The notes: generated by a model not told the origin, from the sequence alone. Shown: positions 15,011 to 24,405, counted from the stretch's first letter. The stretch is DNA of 64,000 nucleotides from Parvularcula dongshanensis (GCF_014199615.1 NZ_JACHOB010000002.1:124001-188000), one strand, 5' to 3'. Program-made: numbers and translations.

Positions 15011-17491
15011 TCAGCTCATCATCTCGGCCAGAAGCTCGTCTTGCAGCTCGGCCAGGATCGCCTCGTTCGCGCCGCCGACGATCGTCTCCCGCCCCGCTTC
15101 CATCATCACGGGGACGGCCATCGGCGAGACGTGCGCCAAGTGCTTCACGATCAGGTGCCCCTGGATCCGCGCGAGGAGGTCCGACAGGCGGCGGATGTCG
15201 AGGAAACCCGCCGCCGCGTCGTTCCACGCCGCCTGCAGGAGGATGTGATCGGGCTCGTGCTCACGCAGGACGTCATAGATGAGCGAGGCTGAGAAGCTGA
15301 CTTGACGGCCGGACTTCTCCTGGCCCGGATGCTGCCGTTCGATCATGCCGGCGATGAGAGCGCAGTAGCGGAAGGTGCGCTTCATCAGCTCGGCGTCGGC
15401 GAGCCAGCTGTCGAGGTCGTCGCCCAGCATGTCCTGATCGAAGAGGGCGTTCATATCGAGGCCGCGCGGATCGCGGCGCATCCAGATGGAGAGCGCGTAC
15501 TCGGTTGGGCAGAAGCCCAAGGGCTGCATCCCCGCCCGCTCGAGCCGTCGCGTCAACAGCGTGCCGAGCGATTGATGCGCGATGCGGCCGTCGAAGGGGT
15601 AGCAGACGAGGTAGAACTTCTCCGCCCGTTCGAACGTCTCGATGAGGAGCTGGTTCGGCCCGGGGATGACCGACTTCCGCTTCTGCAGCTGTAGCCACTC
15701 CTGGACCTGGGGCGGGAGCTGCCGCCAGCGTTTGGGATCGTTGACGATGTCGCGGACGCGGGCGGAGAGGAAGCTCGACAAAGGGAACTTCGCGCCCCGC
15801 CAGGAGGGAATCATGACGTCGTCGGACGCGGCGCGGGTGACGAAGAGGTCCATGTCCTGAATGCCCTCGAAGCGCAGCACTTCGCCAGCGAATAAGAACG
15901 TATCGCCCGGCGTCAGCTGGCTCGAGAACCACTCCTCCATCGTGCCGAGCTTGCGCCCGCCCCGCGCCCGGCCGGGGCGCCCGTCCTCTCGGGTCACGCG
16001 GCCGTAGCGCACGGTGTAGACCGGCATCTCGACGATCGTGCCCGCGTTGAGGCGATAGAGCTGCGCGGTGCGGGGGTCCTTGATCCGCATGCGGCCGTCC
16101 GGCATCGGCACGATCCGCTTGTACCGGTCGTAGGCGCGCATGGCGTAGCCGCCGTTCGTCACGAAGCCCAAGGCCCGGTCGAAGACCTCGCGCGGCAGTC
16201 CGGCATAGGGCGCGGCGGAGGTCACCTCGCGGTAGAGCGCGTCCGGACGGAATGGCTCGGCGCAGGCCATGCCCCAGATGTGCTGGCAGAGGACGTCGAG
16301 CGCGCCGGGCTTCTGCCCTTCGCCGTCCAGCAGACCTGCGTCTACGGCTTCCTTCGCGGCGACGCACTCCAGCACCTCGAAGCGGTTGGCAGGGACGAGC
16401 AGCGCACGGCTCGGCTCGTCCATTCGGTGGTTCGCCCGGCCGATCCGCTGGACGAGGCGCGAGGCGCCCTTTGGCGCGCCCAGGCAGATGACGAGGTCCA
16501 CCGCGCCCCAGTCGATTCCCATGTCGAGGGTCGCCGTGCAGACGACCGCTCGAAGCTGGCCCGCGCTCATCGCCGCCTCGACCCGCTCTCGCTGCGCCCG
16601 CTCGAGGCTGCCGTGATGAAGCGCGATGGCGAGGTTGTCGTCGTTCATCCGCCACAGTTCTTGGAAGCAGACCTCGGCTTGGGAGCGGGTGTTGGTGAAG
16701 ATGAGCGCCGTCGTGGCGCCCTTGATCGCCTCGTAGACCTGCCCGAAGGCGTGGCGCCCTGAGTGCCCGGACCAGGGAATGCGGTCCTCGGCGGTCAGGA
16801 CACGGACGTCCGGCTTCACGCCGCCCTGCCCCACGATCAGCGCGGCCTCCTCGGTGCCCTCCTCGGGCTGCGGCACGAGGTAGCGCTGTAGCGGCACGGG
16901 GTCGGCGACGGTGGCGGAGAGGCCGACCGTCCGCATGCCCGGCGCGAGCGTCCAGAGCCGAGCGAGGTCGAGCGCGAGGAGGTCGCCGCGCTTGGAGCCT
17001 CTGAGGGCGTGGAGTTCGTCGAGGATGACGCATCTGAGGCTCGAGAACAGCGTCTCCGCCGAAGGGTGCGCGAGGAGCAGCGCGATCTGCTCCGGCGTCG
17101 TCAAGAGCATGTCGGGCGGGGTGTGCCGCTGGCGCTGCCTCACGGAGGACTTCGTGTCGCCCGTCCGGCTCTCGATCTGAACGTCGAGACCCATCTCCGT
17201 GACGGGCGTCATCAGGTTGCGCTGGATGTCGACGGCGAGCGCCTTGAGCGGGCTGACATAGAGGGTGTGAAGGCTCCGCTGGTTCTGCGGCCGCTCCGCG
17301 AGGTCGATCAGGGACGGCAGGAAGCCCGCGAGCGTCTTGCCCCCGCCCGTCGGCGCGATCAGCAGGGCGGAGCGGTCCGCTCGCGACGCCAGGAGCACGT
17401 CGCGCTGATGATCGCGCAGGCGCCAGCCGCGCCCTTCGAACCAGTCGCGGAAGCGGGGCGGGAGGATGTCGAGGTCGGAACCGTCAGCCAT
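15011..17491 (-). CDS. Lhr-type DEXH helicase (ligase-associated DNA damage response family)
   Basis: An 826-residue SF2 helicase. Motif I is IAPTGGGKTLAGFLPSL, motif II is ILDELHALRGSKRGD, motif III SATV is present, and motif VI is LVQRIGRANHRMDEPSRALL. A long C-terminal DEAD-associated/Lhr domain ends in RRLSDLLARIQGHLIVKHL. This matches the bacterial Lhr-like helicases usually encoded with an ATP-dependent DNA ligase, an exonuclease and the PdeM phosphoesterase. None of those partners is in this window. It probably unwinds DNA or RNA:DNA 3'-5' during repair. It is divergent from the mannose genes with a gap of about 100 nt. Confidence 0.9.
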   Translation of the reverse strand: MADGSDLDILPPRFRDWFEGRGWRLRDHQRDVLLASRADRSALLIAPTGGGKTLAGFLPSLIDLAERPQNQRSLHTLYVSPLKALAVDIQRNLMTPVTEMGLDVQIESRTGDTKSSVRQRQRHTPPDMLLTTPEQIALLLAHPSAETLFSSLRCVILDELHALRGSKRGDLLALDLARLWTLAPGMRTVGLSATVADPVPLQRYLVPQPEEGTEEAALIVGQGGVKPDVRVLTAEDRIPWSGHSGRHAFGQVYEAIKGATTALIFTNTRSQAEVCFQELWRMNDDNLAIALHHGSLERAQRERVEAAMSAGQLRAVVCTATLDMGIDWGAVDLVICLGAPKGASRLVQRIGRANHRMDEPSRALLVPANRFEVLECVAAKEAVDAGLLDGEGQKPGALDVLCQHIWGMACAEPFRPDALYREVTSAAPYAGLPREVFDRALGFVTNGGYAMRAYDRYKRIVPMPDGRMRIKDPRTAQLYRLNAGTIVEMPVYTVRYGRVTREDGRPGRARGGRKLGTMEEWFSSQLTPGDTFLFAGEVLRFEGIQDMDLFVTRAASDDVMIPSWRGAKFPLSSFLSARVRDIVNDPKRWRQLPPQVQEWLQLQKRKSVIPGPNQLLIETFERAEKFYLVCYPFDGRIAHQSLGTLLTRRLERAGMQPLGFCPTEYALSIWMRRDPRGLDMNALFDQDMLGDDLDSWLADAELMKRTFRYCALIAGMIERQHPGQEKSGRQVSFSASLIYDVLREHEPDHILLQAAWNDAAAGFLDIRRLSDLLARIQGHLIVKHLAHVSPMAVPVMMEAGRETIVGGANEAILAELQDELLAEMMS

Positions 17492-17595
17492 CGAGTAGAC
17501 TTAGTGCGGTGACGGGTCGCCGTCCCCCGCCGCCGGGGCTATGTCCGGAGCCCTGTGACCGCGTTAAGCGGGCCGAACCAGTTTCTCGAGGTCCC

Positions 17596-18669
17596 ATGCC
17601 CTCCATCACCCCCGTCATCATGTCCGGCGGCTCCGGCACGCGGCTGTGGCCCCTGTCCCGCCACGCCGACCCGAAGCAGTACCGCCCCCTCGTCTCCGAC
17701 CGCACCATGCTGGAGGAGACCGCCGTCCGCGTGACGCAGGCCGGAGCGGACGTGAAGCGGCCGGTCGTCATCTGCTCCGAGGCGCATTGCGGGCGCATCA
17801 CCAGCCTCCTCGCCGAGATGGGCGGCCCGTCCGCCGTCATCACCGAGCCTGTGGGCCGGAACACCGCCCCGGTCGCCATCGTCGCCAGCCTTCACGTAGC
17901 ACAGGACGATCCCGAGGGGATGGTTCTCCTTCTGCCCGCCGACCACTTCGTACGGGACGTCGAAGGGTTCTGGCAGGCCGTGCGCCGCGGGGAGGAGGCC
18001 GCCCGTCGCGGTCACCTCGTCACCCTCGGGATCAAGCCGACCGCGCCCGAGAGCGGCTATGGCTACATCAAGCGCGGCGCCCCGCTGACGGAAGGGGTCT
18101 ACGAGGTGGAGGCGTTCCGGGAGAAGCCCGACGTCGAGACCGCGAAGTCCTACCTCGAGGATGGCTCTTACGCTTGGAACGCAGGCATCTTCCTGTTCCG
18201 GGCCCGCGACCTGCTGGAAGAGGCCCAGCGCTTCGTGCCGGAGATGATGGCCGAGGTCAGGAAGGCCTACGACCGGGCGGTGCAGGACGGCACGACGCTC
18301 CGCCTCGACGAGGCCAGCTTCGCGCAGGTCCCGGCGGACTCGATCGACTACGCGATCATGGAGCGGACCGAGCGCGCGGCCATCGTGCATCCCGTCGACG
18401 TCGGCTGGGACGACATCGGCTCGTGGAGCGCGGTCGCGAGCCTCGCCCGCGGGGCGGACAGCGTCGCGGCGAAGGGCGACGTCGTGACGATCGACTGCGA
18501 GGATACCTATGTCCGCTCCGAAGGGCCGCTGGTGGCGGCGGTGGGCCTGAAGGGCGTGATCGTCGTCGCGATGGACGACGCGGTCCTCGTCATCGACGAG
18601 AGCCGGTCGCAGGACGTCAAGGCGATCATCGAGCAGCTCAAGGCCGGCGATCGGAGCGCGCTCCTATGA
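17596..18669 (+). CDS. Mannose-1-phosphate guanylyltransferase
   Basis: A 357-residue nucleotidyltransferase starting at ATG 17596. The signature GGSGTRLWPLSRHADPKQY (residues about 9-27) binds GTP, FREKPDVETA is the sugar-phosphate motif, and VGWDDIGSWSAV is conserved in GDP-mannose pyrophosphorylases. It makes GDP-mannose from mannose-1-phosphate and GTP for surface polysaccharide. At this length it lacks the C-terminal cupin (phosphomannose isomerase) domain of the longer ManC/AlgA enzymes. The next gene, overlapping as ATGA, encodes an AGE-fold isomerase that could supply that missing step. Confidence 0.92.
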   Translation: MPSITPVIMSGGSGTRLWPLSRHADPKQYRPLVSDRTMLEETAVRVTQAGADVKRPVVICSEAHCGRITSLLAEMGGPSAVITEPVGRNTAPVAIVASLHVAQDDPEGMVLLLPADHFVRDVEGFWQAVRRGEEAARRGHLVTLGIKPTAPESGYGYIKRGAPLTEGVYEVEAFREKPDVETAKSYLEDGSYAWNAGIFLFRARDLLEEAQRFVPEMMAEVRKAYDRAVQDGTTLRLDEASFAQVPADSIDYAIMERTERAAIVHPVDVGWDDIGSWSAVASLARGADSVAAKGDVVTIDCEDTYVRSEGPLVAAVGLKGVIVVAMDDAVLVIDESRSQDVKAIIEQLKAGDRSALL

Positions 18670-19814
18670 CCGACCTTTCCGCCGCCAATGCGCGCCTCAA
18701 GTCCTGGATGATCGAGACCTGCCTGCCCATGTGGTCGCGACGAGCGCGGGACCATCGCGGCGGCTTCTACGAAGCGCTGACGCCCGACGGCGCGCCGCTC
18801 ATGGACCGGAACAAGCGCTTCCGCGTGCAGCCGCGCCAGGCCTACGCCTTCGCCCACGCGGAGCACCTCGGCTGGACCGAGCAGGGACGCAGCGCGTCCG
18901 ACCATGCCTTCGCCTTCGCGCTCGAGGCGGGGACGGACGACCACAGCCTGGCGGGCGACGGCACCTTCACCGGCTTCGCACACGTCCTGTCGCCCGAAGG
19001 CGCCGTGGTGGACGCGAAGCGCGACACCTACGACCACGCCTTCGTCCTCTTGGCCTGCGCCTGGCGCGGAATCGCCTTCGGCGATGCGCAGTCGCGCGAA
19101 GTCGCGGAGCGCACCATCGGCTTCCTCGACACCATCGGGCAGCCCGACGGCAGCTACCTGGAGGGCAAGCCCGACGCCCTGCCCCGCCGTCAGAACCCGC
19201 ACATGCACCTCTTCGAGGCGTTCATGGCGCTTCACCGCGCAGGGCTGGACGGCGCGCTCGACCGTGCGAAGGCCATCCATCGTCTCTTTACGGAGCGCTT
19301 CTGGGACGGTGAAGTCCTGCGCGAGTTCTTCGCCGAAGATCTTACCCCCGATCCCGAACGCGGGGACGTCATCGAACCCGGCCACATGGTCGAGTGGGTC
19401 TGGCTTCTCGACGCTTACGAAGAGCTGACCGGCGAGGACCAGTCGGCGCTGATGCACGCGCTCTACGAGGCGGCCGAGCGCACCGGCATGGGCCACGACG
19501 GCTGGCTCATCGACGAGGCGAAGGCGGACGGCACGCCGCTTCGCACGACGCGCCGTTCCTGGGTCGCGATCGAGCACGCCAAGGCAAGCCTCGTTCTAGC
19601 GCGGCGGGGCGAAACGGCGATGGAGGGGAAGGCCGCGCGCCTGATCGACGGCATGCTCGGCAGCTACTTCGATGCCCCCTTCCCCGGCGGTTGGAACGAG
19701 CAGTACGACGCGGACGGACGGGTCGTGAGCGAAGACATGCCGACCAGCATCCTCTATCACGTGGTCAGCCTCGCGGCGGAAGCGGACCGGACGGCGACTG
19801 CGTTGGGACGCTGA
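18666..19814 (+). CDS. AGE-family sugar epimerase/isomerase
   Basis: A 382-residue (alpha/alpha)6-barrel protein of the N-acylglucosamine 2-epimerase family. The start ATG 18666 overlaps the stop of the guanylyltransferase gene. Family landmarks are RFRVQPRQAYAFAHAEHLGW near residue 42, DTYDHAF, QNPHMHLFEAFMAL and PGHMVEWVWLLD; the His residues form the catalytic set. The family includes N-acetylglucosamine 2-epimerases, mannose isomerases and mannose-6-phosphate isomerase-like members. The tight coupling to GDP-mannose synthesis favours interconversion of mannose or fructose (phosphate), but this is inference. Confidence 0.9.
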   Translation: MTDLSAANARLKSWMIETCLPMWSRRARDHRGGFYEALTPDGAPLMDRNKRFRVQPRQAYAFAHAEHLGWTEQGRSASDHAFAFALEAGTDDHSLAGDGTFTGFAHVLSPEGAVVDAKRDTYDHAFVLLACAWRGIAFGDAQSREVAERTIGFLDTIGQPDGSYLEGKPDALPRRQNPHMHLFEAFMALHRAGLDGALDRAKAIHRLFTERFWDGEVLREFFAEDLTPDPERGDVIEPGHMVEWVWLLDAYEELTGEDQSALMHALYEAAERTGMGHDGWLIDEAKADGTPLRTTRRSWVAIEHAKASLVLARRGETAMEGKAARLIDGMLGSYFDAPFPGGWNEQYDADGRVVSEDMPTSILYHVVSLAAEADRTATALGR

Positions 19815-19853
19815 ACGCCGCGCAGCGAGACCGGAAGCGAGGCAGCCGTTCGC

Positions 19854-20198
19854 GTCCGCTCGCGCGGTGGTACGATGGTCCGGGGTGTCCCGCGCGCGGC
19901 TCGCCGCAGCGAAGGGTTTGATTTGGAGTTGCTGCGGCGTGAAGGGTCCCACACCGTAGCCTGACGCGCGGTACGGGACCCTCCACCTCCCTCGAGGCGA
20001 TCCGCCGGGGCCGTTCTTCAGCTCGCCCGGCGCGTGTCTGGCCTGACCAAGTGGGATGCATTCCATCATCCAGACTTCGTCAGCACGTGACCTCGTGGCG
20101 GCAGGCAGGGGAGACGTCAGCTGTCCGCCCCGCCCCGGTCCTGCCGCGACGGGGGGAGAATGGCACGGGGCCAAGGGGGCGGGGATAAGTCGTAGGGC
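19854..20198 (+). repeat. Dispersed intergenic element, copy A
   Basis: It matches 33115-33439 at both ends. The first block (19854-19912) aligns nearly end to end with 33115-33171 and includes a 23-nt exact match (19890-19912 with 33149-33171) and the shared ATGGTCCGG. The second block (20116-20198) aligns with 33359-33439 at the same internal spacing (GTCAG to GGGATAAG is 66 nt here, 65 nt there), sharing AGAA.GGCA.GGG and GGGATAAG. The middle is poorly conserved. Block one folds as a stem, with CGCGCGG pairing to CCGCGCG. The strand shown is arbitrary. Confidence 0.65.
19939..19986 (+). repeat. Inverted repeat (48-nt hairpin) inside copy A
   Basis: The arms 19939-19950 and 19975-19986 pair over 12 bp with one A-C mismatch, and ACCG/CGGT can pair again inside the loop. 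No T-run follows on either strand, so it is not an ordinary terminator. Copy B has a weaker inverted repeat (AGGCAG 33173-33178 with CTGCCT 33217-33222) of similar span. Confidence 0.6.
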
Positions 20199-20345
20199 GA
20201 CTGCGCGGGCACGAACGCCGAGGCGGCGCGCAGGGAATGCCCGCAGCCTCGGGGCCGGACGATAAGACATCGCGAGCGGCAAGGTCGGTGCGCGGCTGCC
20301 GGAGAGGCCGGAAGCCGTCGGTGGCAGTGTGGCCGGGCAGCCGCC

Positions 20346-22553
20346 CTACGCGGCCGCCTTCTCTTCGCCGTAGAGCGATTGGCCCTTCTTCGCCATCTCG
20401 CGGAAGGCTTCGGGCGGAGAGAAGCGGTCGCCGTGCTTGGCGGCGAGACGGTCGGCTGTCTCGACGAAGGTCTTCACCCCGACCATGTCGATGTAGCTCA
20501 TCGGGCCGCCGGTCCAGGGACAGAAGCCCCAGCCGAAGATGGCGCCGAGGTCCGCCGACTGCGGATCGTGGACGACGCCCTGCGCGTACATCCGCGCCGC
20601 GTTGACGAGCTGGTTGTAGAGGAGACGTTCCTTGACCTCCTCTGCGCTCGGCTGCTCGGCCGCATGCGGATAGTGCTCGGTCAGGCCGGGCCAGATGCGT
20701 TTCTTCTCGCCCTCGGGGTAGTCGTAGAAGCCCTTGCCGACCTTGCGGCCCTTCCGGCCGAGCTCGTCCACGAAGAGCTCCAGCATGTCTTCGACGCCCG
20801 TGGGGACGTAGGCGTCGCCCATGTCGCGCTGGGCCGAGCGAGTAATCGAGAGGCCGAGCTCCTGGCTCGTTTCGTCCATGAGAGCGAGCGGCCCCACCGG
20901 CATGCCCATGTGGACGGCGCAGTTGTCGATGAGGGCGGCGGAGATTCCCTCCTTCACCATCAGCGCCGCCTCGTTGAGGTAGGGCACGACGACGGAGTTG
21001 CAGTAGAAGCCGCGCGCATCCGAGACCACGATCGGCGTCTTCTTGATCTTCGCCACGTAGTCGAGCGCGGTGGCGAGCGCCTTGTCGCCCGTGCCCTCGG
21101 GGCGGATGATCTCAACCAGCGGCATCTTGTCGACGGGCGAGAAGAAGTGGATGCCGATGAACTGGTCCGGCCGCTTCGAGTTCGCGGCCAGGCTGGCGAT
21201 CGGAATGGTCGAGGTGTTGGACGCGAAGACGACGTCCTCGGGGATCACCGCTTCGGTCTTCTCGGTGACATCCCTTTTGACGCCCGGGTCCTCGAACACG
21301 GCCTCGATGATGAGGTCGACGTCCTTGAGGTCCGCATAGTCCGTCGTCGTCTTGATGCGGGCCAGCATCTCTTCGGAGGCTTCCTTGGTCAGCTTGCCCC
21401 GGCCGATGCCCTTCTCGTTGAGCTTGGCTGAGTAGGCCTTGCCCTTCTCCGCATACGACATGTCGCGGTCGAGGAGGACGACCTCCATGCCGGCGCGCGC
21501 CGTGACGTAGGCGATGCCCGCGCCCATCATGCCGGCGCCGAGGACGCCCACGCGTCTGAGGTCAGACTTCGGCACGCCTTCGGGGCGGGCCATGCCCTTC
21601 TCCGCCGCCTGCTTGTTCACGAACAGGGTACGGATCATGTTCTGCGCCTGCGGCTCCATCAGGCACTTGGTGAAGTACTTCGATTCGATTCTGAGGCCGG
21701 TGTCGATCGGGACGATCGAGCCCTCGTAGATCGAGGAGAGGATGCGCTGAACCGCGGGGTAGTTGTGGTTGGTCGTTCCCTGCGCCATCGCGCTCGCGCC
21801 CGCGAAGATCGGCACGACGCGCGGGTCCATCGCGCCCGCGCCGCCAGGGATCTTGAAGCCCTTCTTGTCCCAGCGCTGGGTGGACTTAGGGTTGTCGCGG
21901 CACCACTGCTTGGCGCGATCGATCAGTTCGCCCTCGGGCACGATCTCGTCGAGGAAGCCCGCCGCCTTCGCCTCCGCTGCCTTCATGGGCTTGCCGAGGG
22001 AGCAGGTCTGAAGCGCCGTTTGAACGCCCGCGAGGCGCAGCGTGCGCTGCGTGCCGCCCGCGCCCGGGATGAGGCCGACCTGCACCTCGGGTTGGCCCAT
22101 CTGGACGCGCCCATTGTCCGCCGCGAGGCGGTAGTGGCAGGCGAGCGCCAGCTCCATCCCGCCGCCGAGCGCGAGGCCGTTCACCGCCGCGACCACGGGC
22201 TTGGCGGTCGCCGCGCCCTTGAGGAGGTCCTTGGGCGCCCTGCCCGCCGTCTCCATCTTGCGAAGGAGGGATTGGAGCTTGAAGTTCTCTTCGAAGACCT
22301 GCGCGGCGGTCGCGTCCGCCGGCACGTCGCTCAGCATGCGGAGGTCGGCACCCGCGAGGAAGCCAGACGCCTTGCCGGAGGTGACGACGAGGCCGGTGAT
22401 CGCATCGTCGCTCGCGAAGCGGTCGATGACTGCCGAGAACTCCTCGATCAGCGCCCGGTTCCAGACGTTCATCGAGGCGTCCGGCAGGTCGATCGTGACG
22501 AGCGCGATGCCGTCTGCGTCGATGTCGAGGGTCAGGGTATCGTAGTCTGACAT
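20346..22553 (-). CDS. Multifunctional enoyl-CoA hydratase / 3-hydroxyacyl-CoA dehydrogenase (FadB/FadJ type)
   Basis: A 735-residue protein starting at ATG 22553 (MSDYDTLTLDI). The N-terminal crotonase domain has GGGMELALACHYRLA and PEVQVGLIPGAGGTQR with the two catalytic Glu regions. The dehydrogenase part has the NAD motif VGVLGAGMMGAGIAYVTAR, IGIHFFSPVDKMPLVEII with the catalytic His, and the C-terminal helical domains. It performs hydration and NAD-linked oxidation of enoyl-CoA in beta-oxidation. It forms an operon with the upstream thiolase, with a DUF805 gene inserted between them. Confidence 0.95.
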   Translation of the reverse strand: MSDYDTLTLDIDADGIALVTIDLPDASMNVWNRALIEEFSAVIDRFASDDAITGLVVTSGKASGFLAGADLRMLSDVPADATAAQVFEENFKLQSLLRKMETAGRAPKDLLKGAATAKPVVAAVNGLALGGGMELALACHYRLAADNGRVQMGQPEVQVGLIPGAGGTQRTLRLAGVQTALQTCSLGKPMKAAEAKAAGFLDEIVPEGELIDRAKQWCRDNPKSTQRWDKKGFKIPGGAGAMDPRVVPIFAGASAMAQGTTNHNYPAVQRILSSIYEGSIVPIDTGLRIESKYFTKCLMEPQAQNMIRTLFVNKQAAEKGMARPEGVPKSDLRRVGVLGAGMMGAGIAYVTARAGMEVVLLDRDMSYAEKGKAYSAKLNEKGIGRGKLTKEASEEMLARIKTTTDYADLKDVDLIIEAVFEDPGVKRDVTEKTEAVIPEDVVFASNTSTIPIASLAANSKRPDQFIGIHFFSPVDKMPLVEIIRPEGTGDKALATALDYVAKIKKTPIVVSDARGFYCNSVVVPYLNEAALMVKEGISAALIDNCAVHMGMPVGPLALMDETSQELGLSITRSAQRDMGDAYVPTGVEDMLELFVDELGRKGRKVGKGFYDYPEGEKKRIWPGLTEHYPHAAEQPSAEEVKERLLYNQLVNAARMYAQGVVHDPQSADLGAIFGWGFCPWTGGPMSYIDMVGVKTFVETADRLAAKHGDRFSPPEAFREMAKKGQSLYGEEKAAA

Positions 22554-22563
22554 AGTCTGCGCC

Positions 22564-23010
22564 TCAGCTGAAAGTTGTGGCCAATTCTTCATGATAGTCG
22601 CCACGACCGGTTTCATGGTCGGGGCCGAAGCGGTTTCGCCTGCGTTGGCCAGGCAGCACGGCCCAATAGAATAGGAGTAGTATCCCGATTATCGTCACTG
22701 CGAGGAGCAACCACCAGCCACTCCTTCCGACATCGTGCAGCCGCCGAACGTTCAGTGCCAGGCTCGGGATGAGCGTGATCAACGAGAAGAGCATACCAAG
22801 CGGGCCATTGTCTTGCTCCCACCCGACGATCATTCCGTCCAGCAAAGCAAGTCCAACGTTGATGAGGACGCTGGCCAGCATCCACCACCAGAACGCGCCG
22901 CGGGACGAGCGCCCTTCGAACTTCAGGTAGTTACGAAAGAAAAGCGGGATCGAGTCGACGAACGAAACGTACCTGCTCTGTGGGTAATCGAGAGCATTCT
23001 TCTCGCTCAT
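22564..23010 (-). CDS. DUF805 inner-membrane protein
   Basis: A 148-residue protein with three to four membrane helices and the DUF805 hallmarks: [16 protein letters not shown] near residue 30, [18 protein letters not shown] in the middle, and the terminal [11 protein letters not shown]. The function of the family is unknown. It sits between the thiolase gene (4-nt gap) and the multifunctional beta-oxidation gene (10-nt gap), so it should be co-transcribed with both. Its sequence is visibly richer in A and T than its neighbours, which suggests a later insertion into an existing fad operon. Confidence 0.9.
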   Translation of the reverse strand: MSEKNALDYPQSRYVSFVDSIPLFFRNYLKFEGRSSRGAFWWWMLASVLINVGLALLDGMIVGWEQDNGPLGMLFSLITLIPSLALNVRRLHDVGRSGWWLLLAVTIIGILLLFYWAVLPGQRRRNRFGPDHETGRGDYHEELATTFS

Positions 23011-23014
23011 ATCG

Positions 23015-24229
23015 TCACGCCACCCGCTCGATGATCGTCGCGGTGCCCATGCCGCCGCCGACGCACAAGGTCACGAGCGCCGTGCCCTTCCCCGTGCGCT
23101 CGAGCTCGTCGAGCACCGTGCCGAGGATCACCGCGCCGGTCGCGCCCAAGGGGTGGCCCATCGCGATGGCGCCGCCGCAGACGTTGATCTTGTCGTGGTC
23201 GATGTCGAGCGCCTGCATGTAGCGCAGGACGACGCTGGCGAAGGCTTCGTTGAGCTCGAAGAGGTCGATGTCGTCCCTCGTCATGCCGGCGCGGTCCAGG
23301 ACCTTGCGGGTCACGAACTCCGGCCCCGTCAGCATGATGGTCGGCTCCGAGCCGATGGACGCCATGGCGCGGATGCGGGCGCGCGGCTTCATGCCGAACT
23401 TCGATCCCATCTCGGCAGAGCCGATCAGCACGCCCGCCGCGCCGTCGACGATGCCCGAGCTGTTGCCCGCCGTGTGGACGTGGTCGATCTTCTCGACCTC
23501 GGGGTACTTCTGGATCGCGACCTTGTCGAAGCCCGGCATCATCTCGCCGAGGCCCAAGAAGGCAGGGTTGAGCGCGCCGAGGGACTGCATGTCCGTGTTC
23601 GGCCGGATCGTCTCGTCGGTGGAGAGGACGTCCATGCCGATGACGTCCTTCACCGGGACGACCGAGCCCTTGAAGCGGCCCTCTTCCCAGGACTTCGCCG
23701 CGCGCTTGTGGCTCTCGACCGCATAGGCGTCGGCGTCGTCGCGGCTGATCCCGTAGCGGGTCGCGATGAGGTCGGCCGAGATGCCCTGGGGCACGATGTA
23801 GTTCTTGAAGGTGACCGCGGGGTCCGAGACCATGGCGCCGCCGTCCGAGCCCATCGGCACGCGGCTCATCGCCTCGACCCCGCCGCCGATCGCCATCTCC
23901 GCCTCGCCGGTCATCACCTTGGCGGCGGCCATGTTCACGGCCTCGAGGCCGCTCGCGCAGAAGCGGTTGACCTGAACTCCCGCCGTCGTCTGCGCGTAGT
24001 CCGCCATCAGGACGCAAGTGCGTGCGATGTCCGAGCCTTGCTCGCCCACCGGCGAGACGCAGCCGAAGATGACGTCGTCGACGTGCGCCGTGTCGAGCTC
24101 ATTGCGGTCGCGCAGCGCCTCGAGCACCTGGGTGCCGAGCGCGACGGGGGTGATCTCGTGCAAGGAGCCGTCGGGCTTGCCCTTGCCTCGCGGCGTTCGG
24201 ACGGCGTCGTAGATGAGAGCGTCTGCCAT
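23015..24229 (-). CDS. Acetyl-CoA C-acyltransferase (thiolase of beta-oxidation)
   Basis: A 404-residue thiolase. The acyl-accepting Cys is in [16 protein letters not shown], the His in [15 protein letters not shown] and the second Cys in [11 protein letters not shown]. It cleaves 3-ketoacyl-CoA with CoA to release acetyl-CoA. As first gene of the operon with DUF805 and the FadB/J-type enzyme it completes the beta-oxidation spiral. A good ribosome site (GAGGAG) precedes the ATG at 24229. Biosynthetic thiolases look similar; the operon partner favours the degradative role. Confidence 0.95.
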   Translation of the reverse strand: MADALIYDAVRTPRGKGKPDGSLHEITPVALGTQVLEALRDRNELDTAHVDDVIFGCVSPVGEQGSDIARTCVLMADYAQTTAGVQVNRFCASGLEAVNMAAAKVMTGEAEMAIGGGVEAMSRVPMGSDGGAMVSDPAVTFKNYIVPQGISADLIATRYGISRDDADAYAVESHKRAAKSWEEGRFKGSVVPVKDVIGMDVLSTDETIRPNTDMQSLGALNPAFLGLGEMMPGFDKVAIQKYPEVEKIDHVHTAGNSSGIVDGAAGVLIGSAEMGSKFGMKPRARIRAMASIGSEPTIMLTGPEFVTRKVLDRAGMTRDDIDLFELNEAFASVVLRYMQALDIDHDKINVCGGAIAMGHPLGATGAVILGTVLDELERTGKGTALVTLCVGGGMGTATIIERVA

Positions 24230-24405
24230 GGGGTCTCCTCGCGCGGGCGTTCGGGCGCCCTTTGTTTTGACCTATTAGGCCACCCTATCGCTTGCAACGG
24301 AAGCGGGCACAGCGCCGCTGCAACCCCTGCTTGCGAAGAGCCCGCTGGACCTCGCCCGTTCGGACGGGAAGAAGAGGGGATGCGAATCTTCGGAGTCCGC
24401 CCGCC

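Larger units (their letters stand above)
19815..20345 (+). other. 531-nt intergenic stretch without a gene, holds repeat copy A
   Basis: It lies between two convergent genes. No reading frame has plausible codon use or a ribosome site. An open frame does cross it on the reverse strand, but copy B of the repeat is open in a different register, so neither is likely to be translated. Contents are repeat copy A (19854-20198) with a strong inverted repeat inside it; the last roughly 150 nt before 20346 show nothing I can name. Confidence 0.7.

Noticed and set aside
19854-20198. RNase P RNA, tmRNA or SRP RNA as identity of the repeat
   Set aside because: I looked for the RNase P core (GAGGAAAGTCCGGGC), the SRP loop and a tmRNA tag sequence on both strands and found none; two copies would also be unusual.
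19596-20282. Long reverse open frame covering the intergenic region and the end of the AGE gene
   Set aside because: It is antisense to a real gene over part of its length, has no ribosome site, and the matching frame in repeat copy B is shifted by one base.
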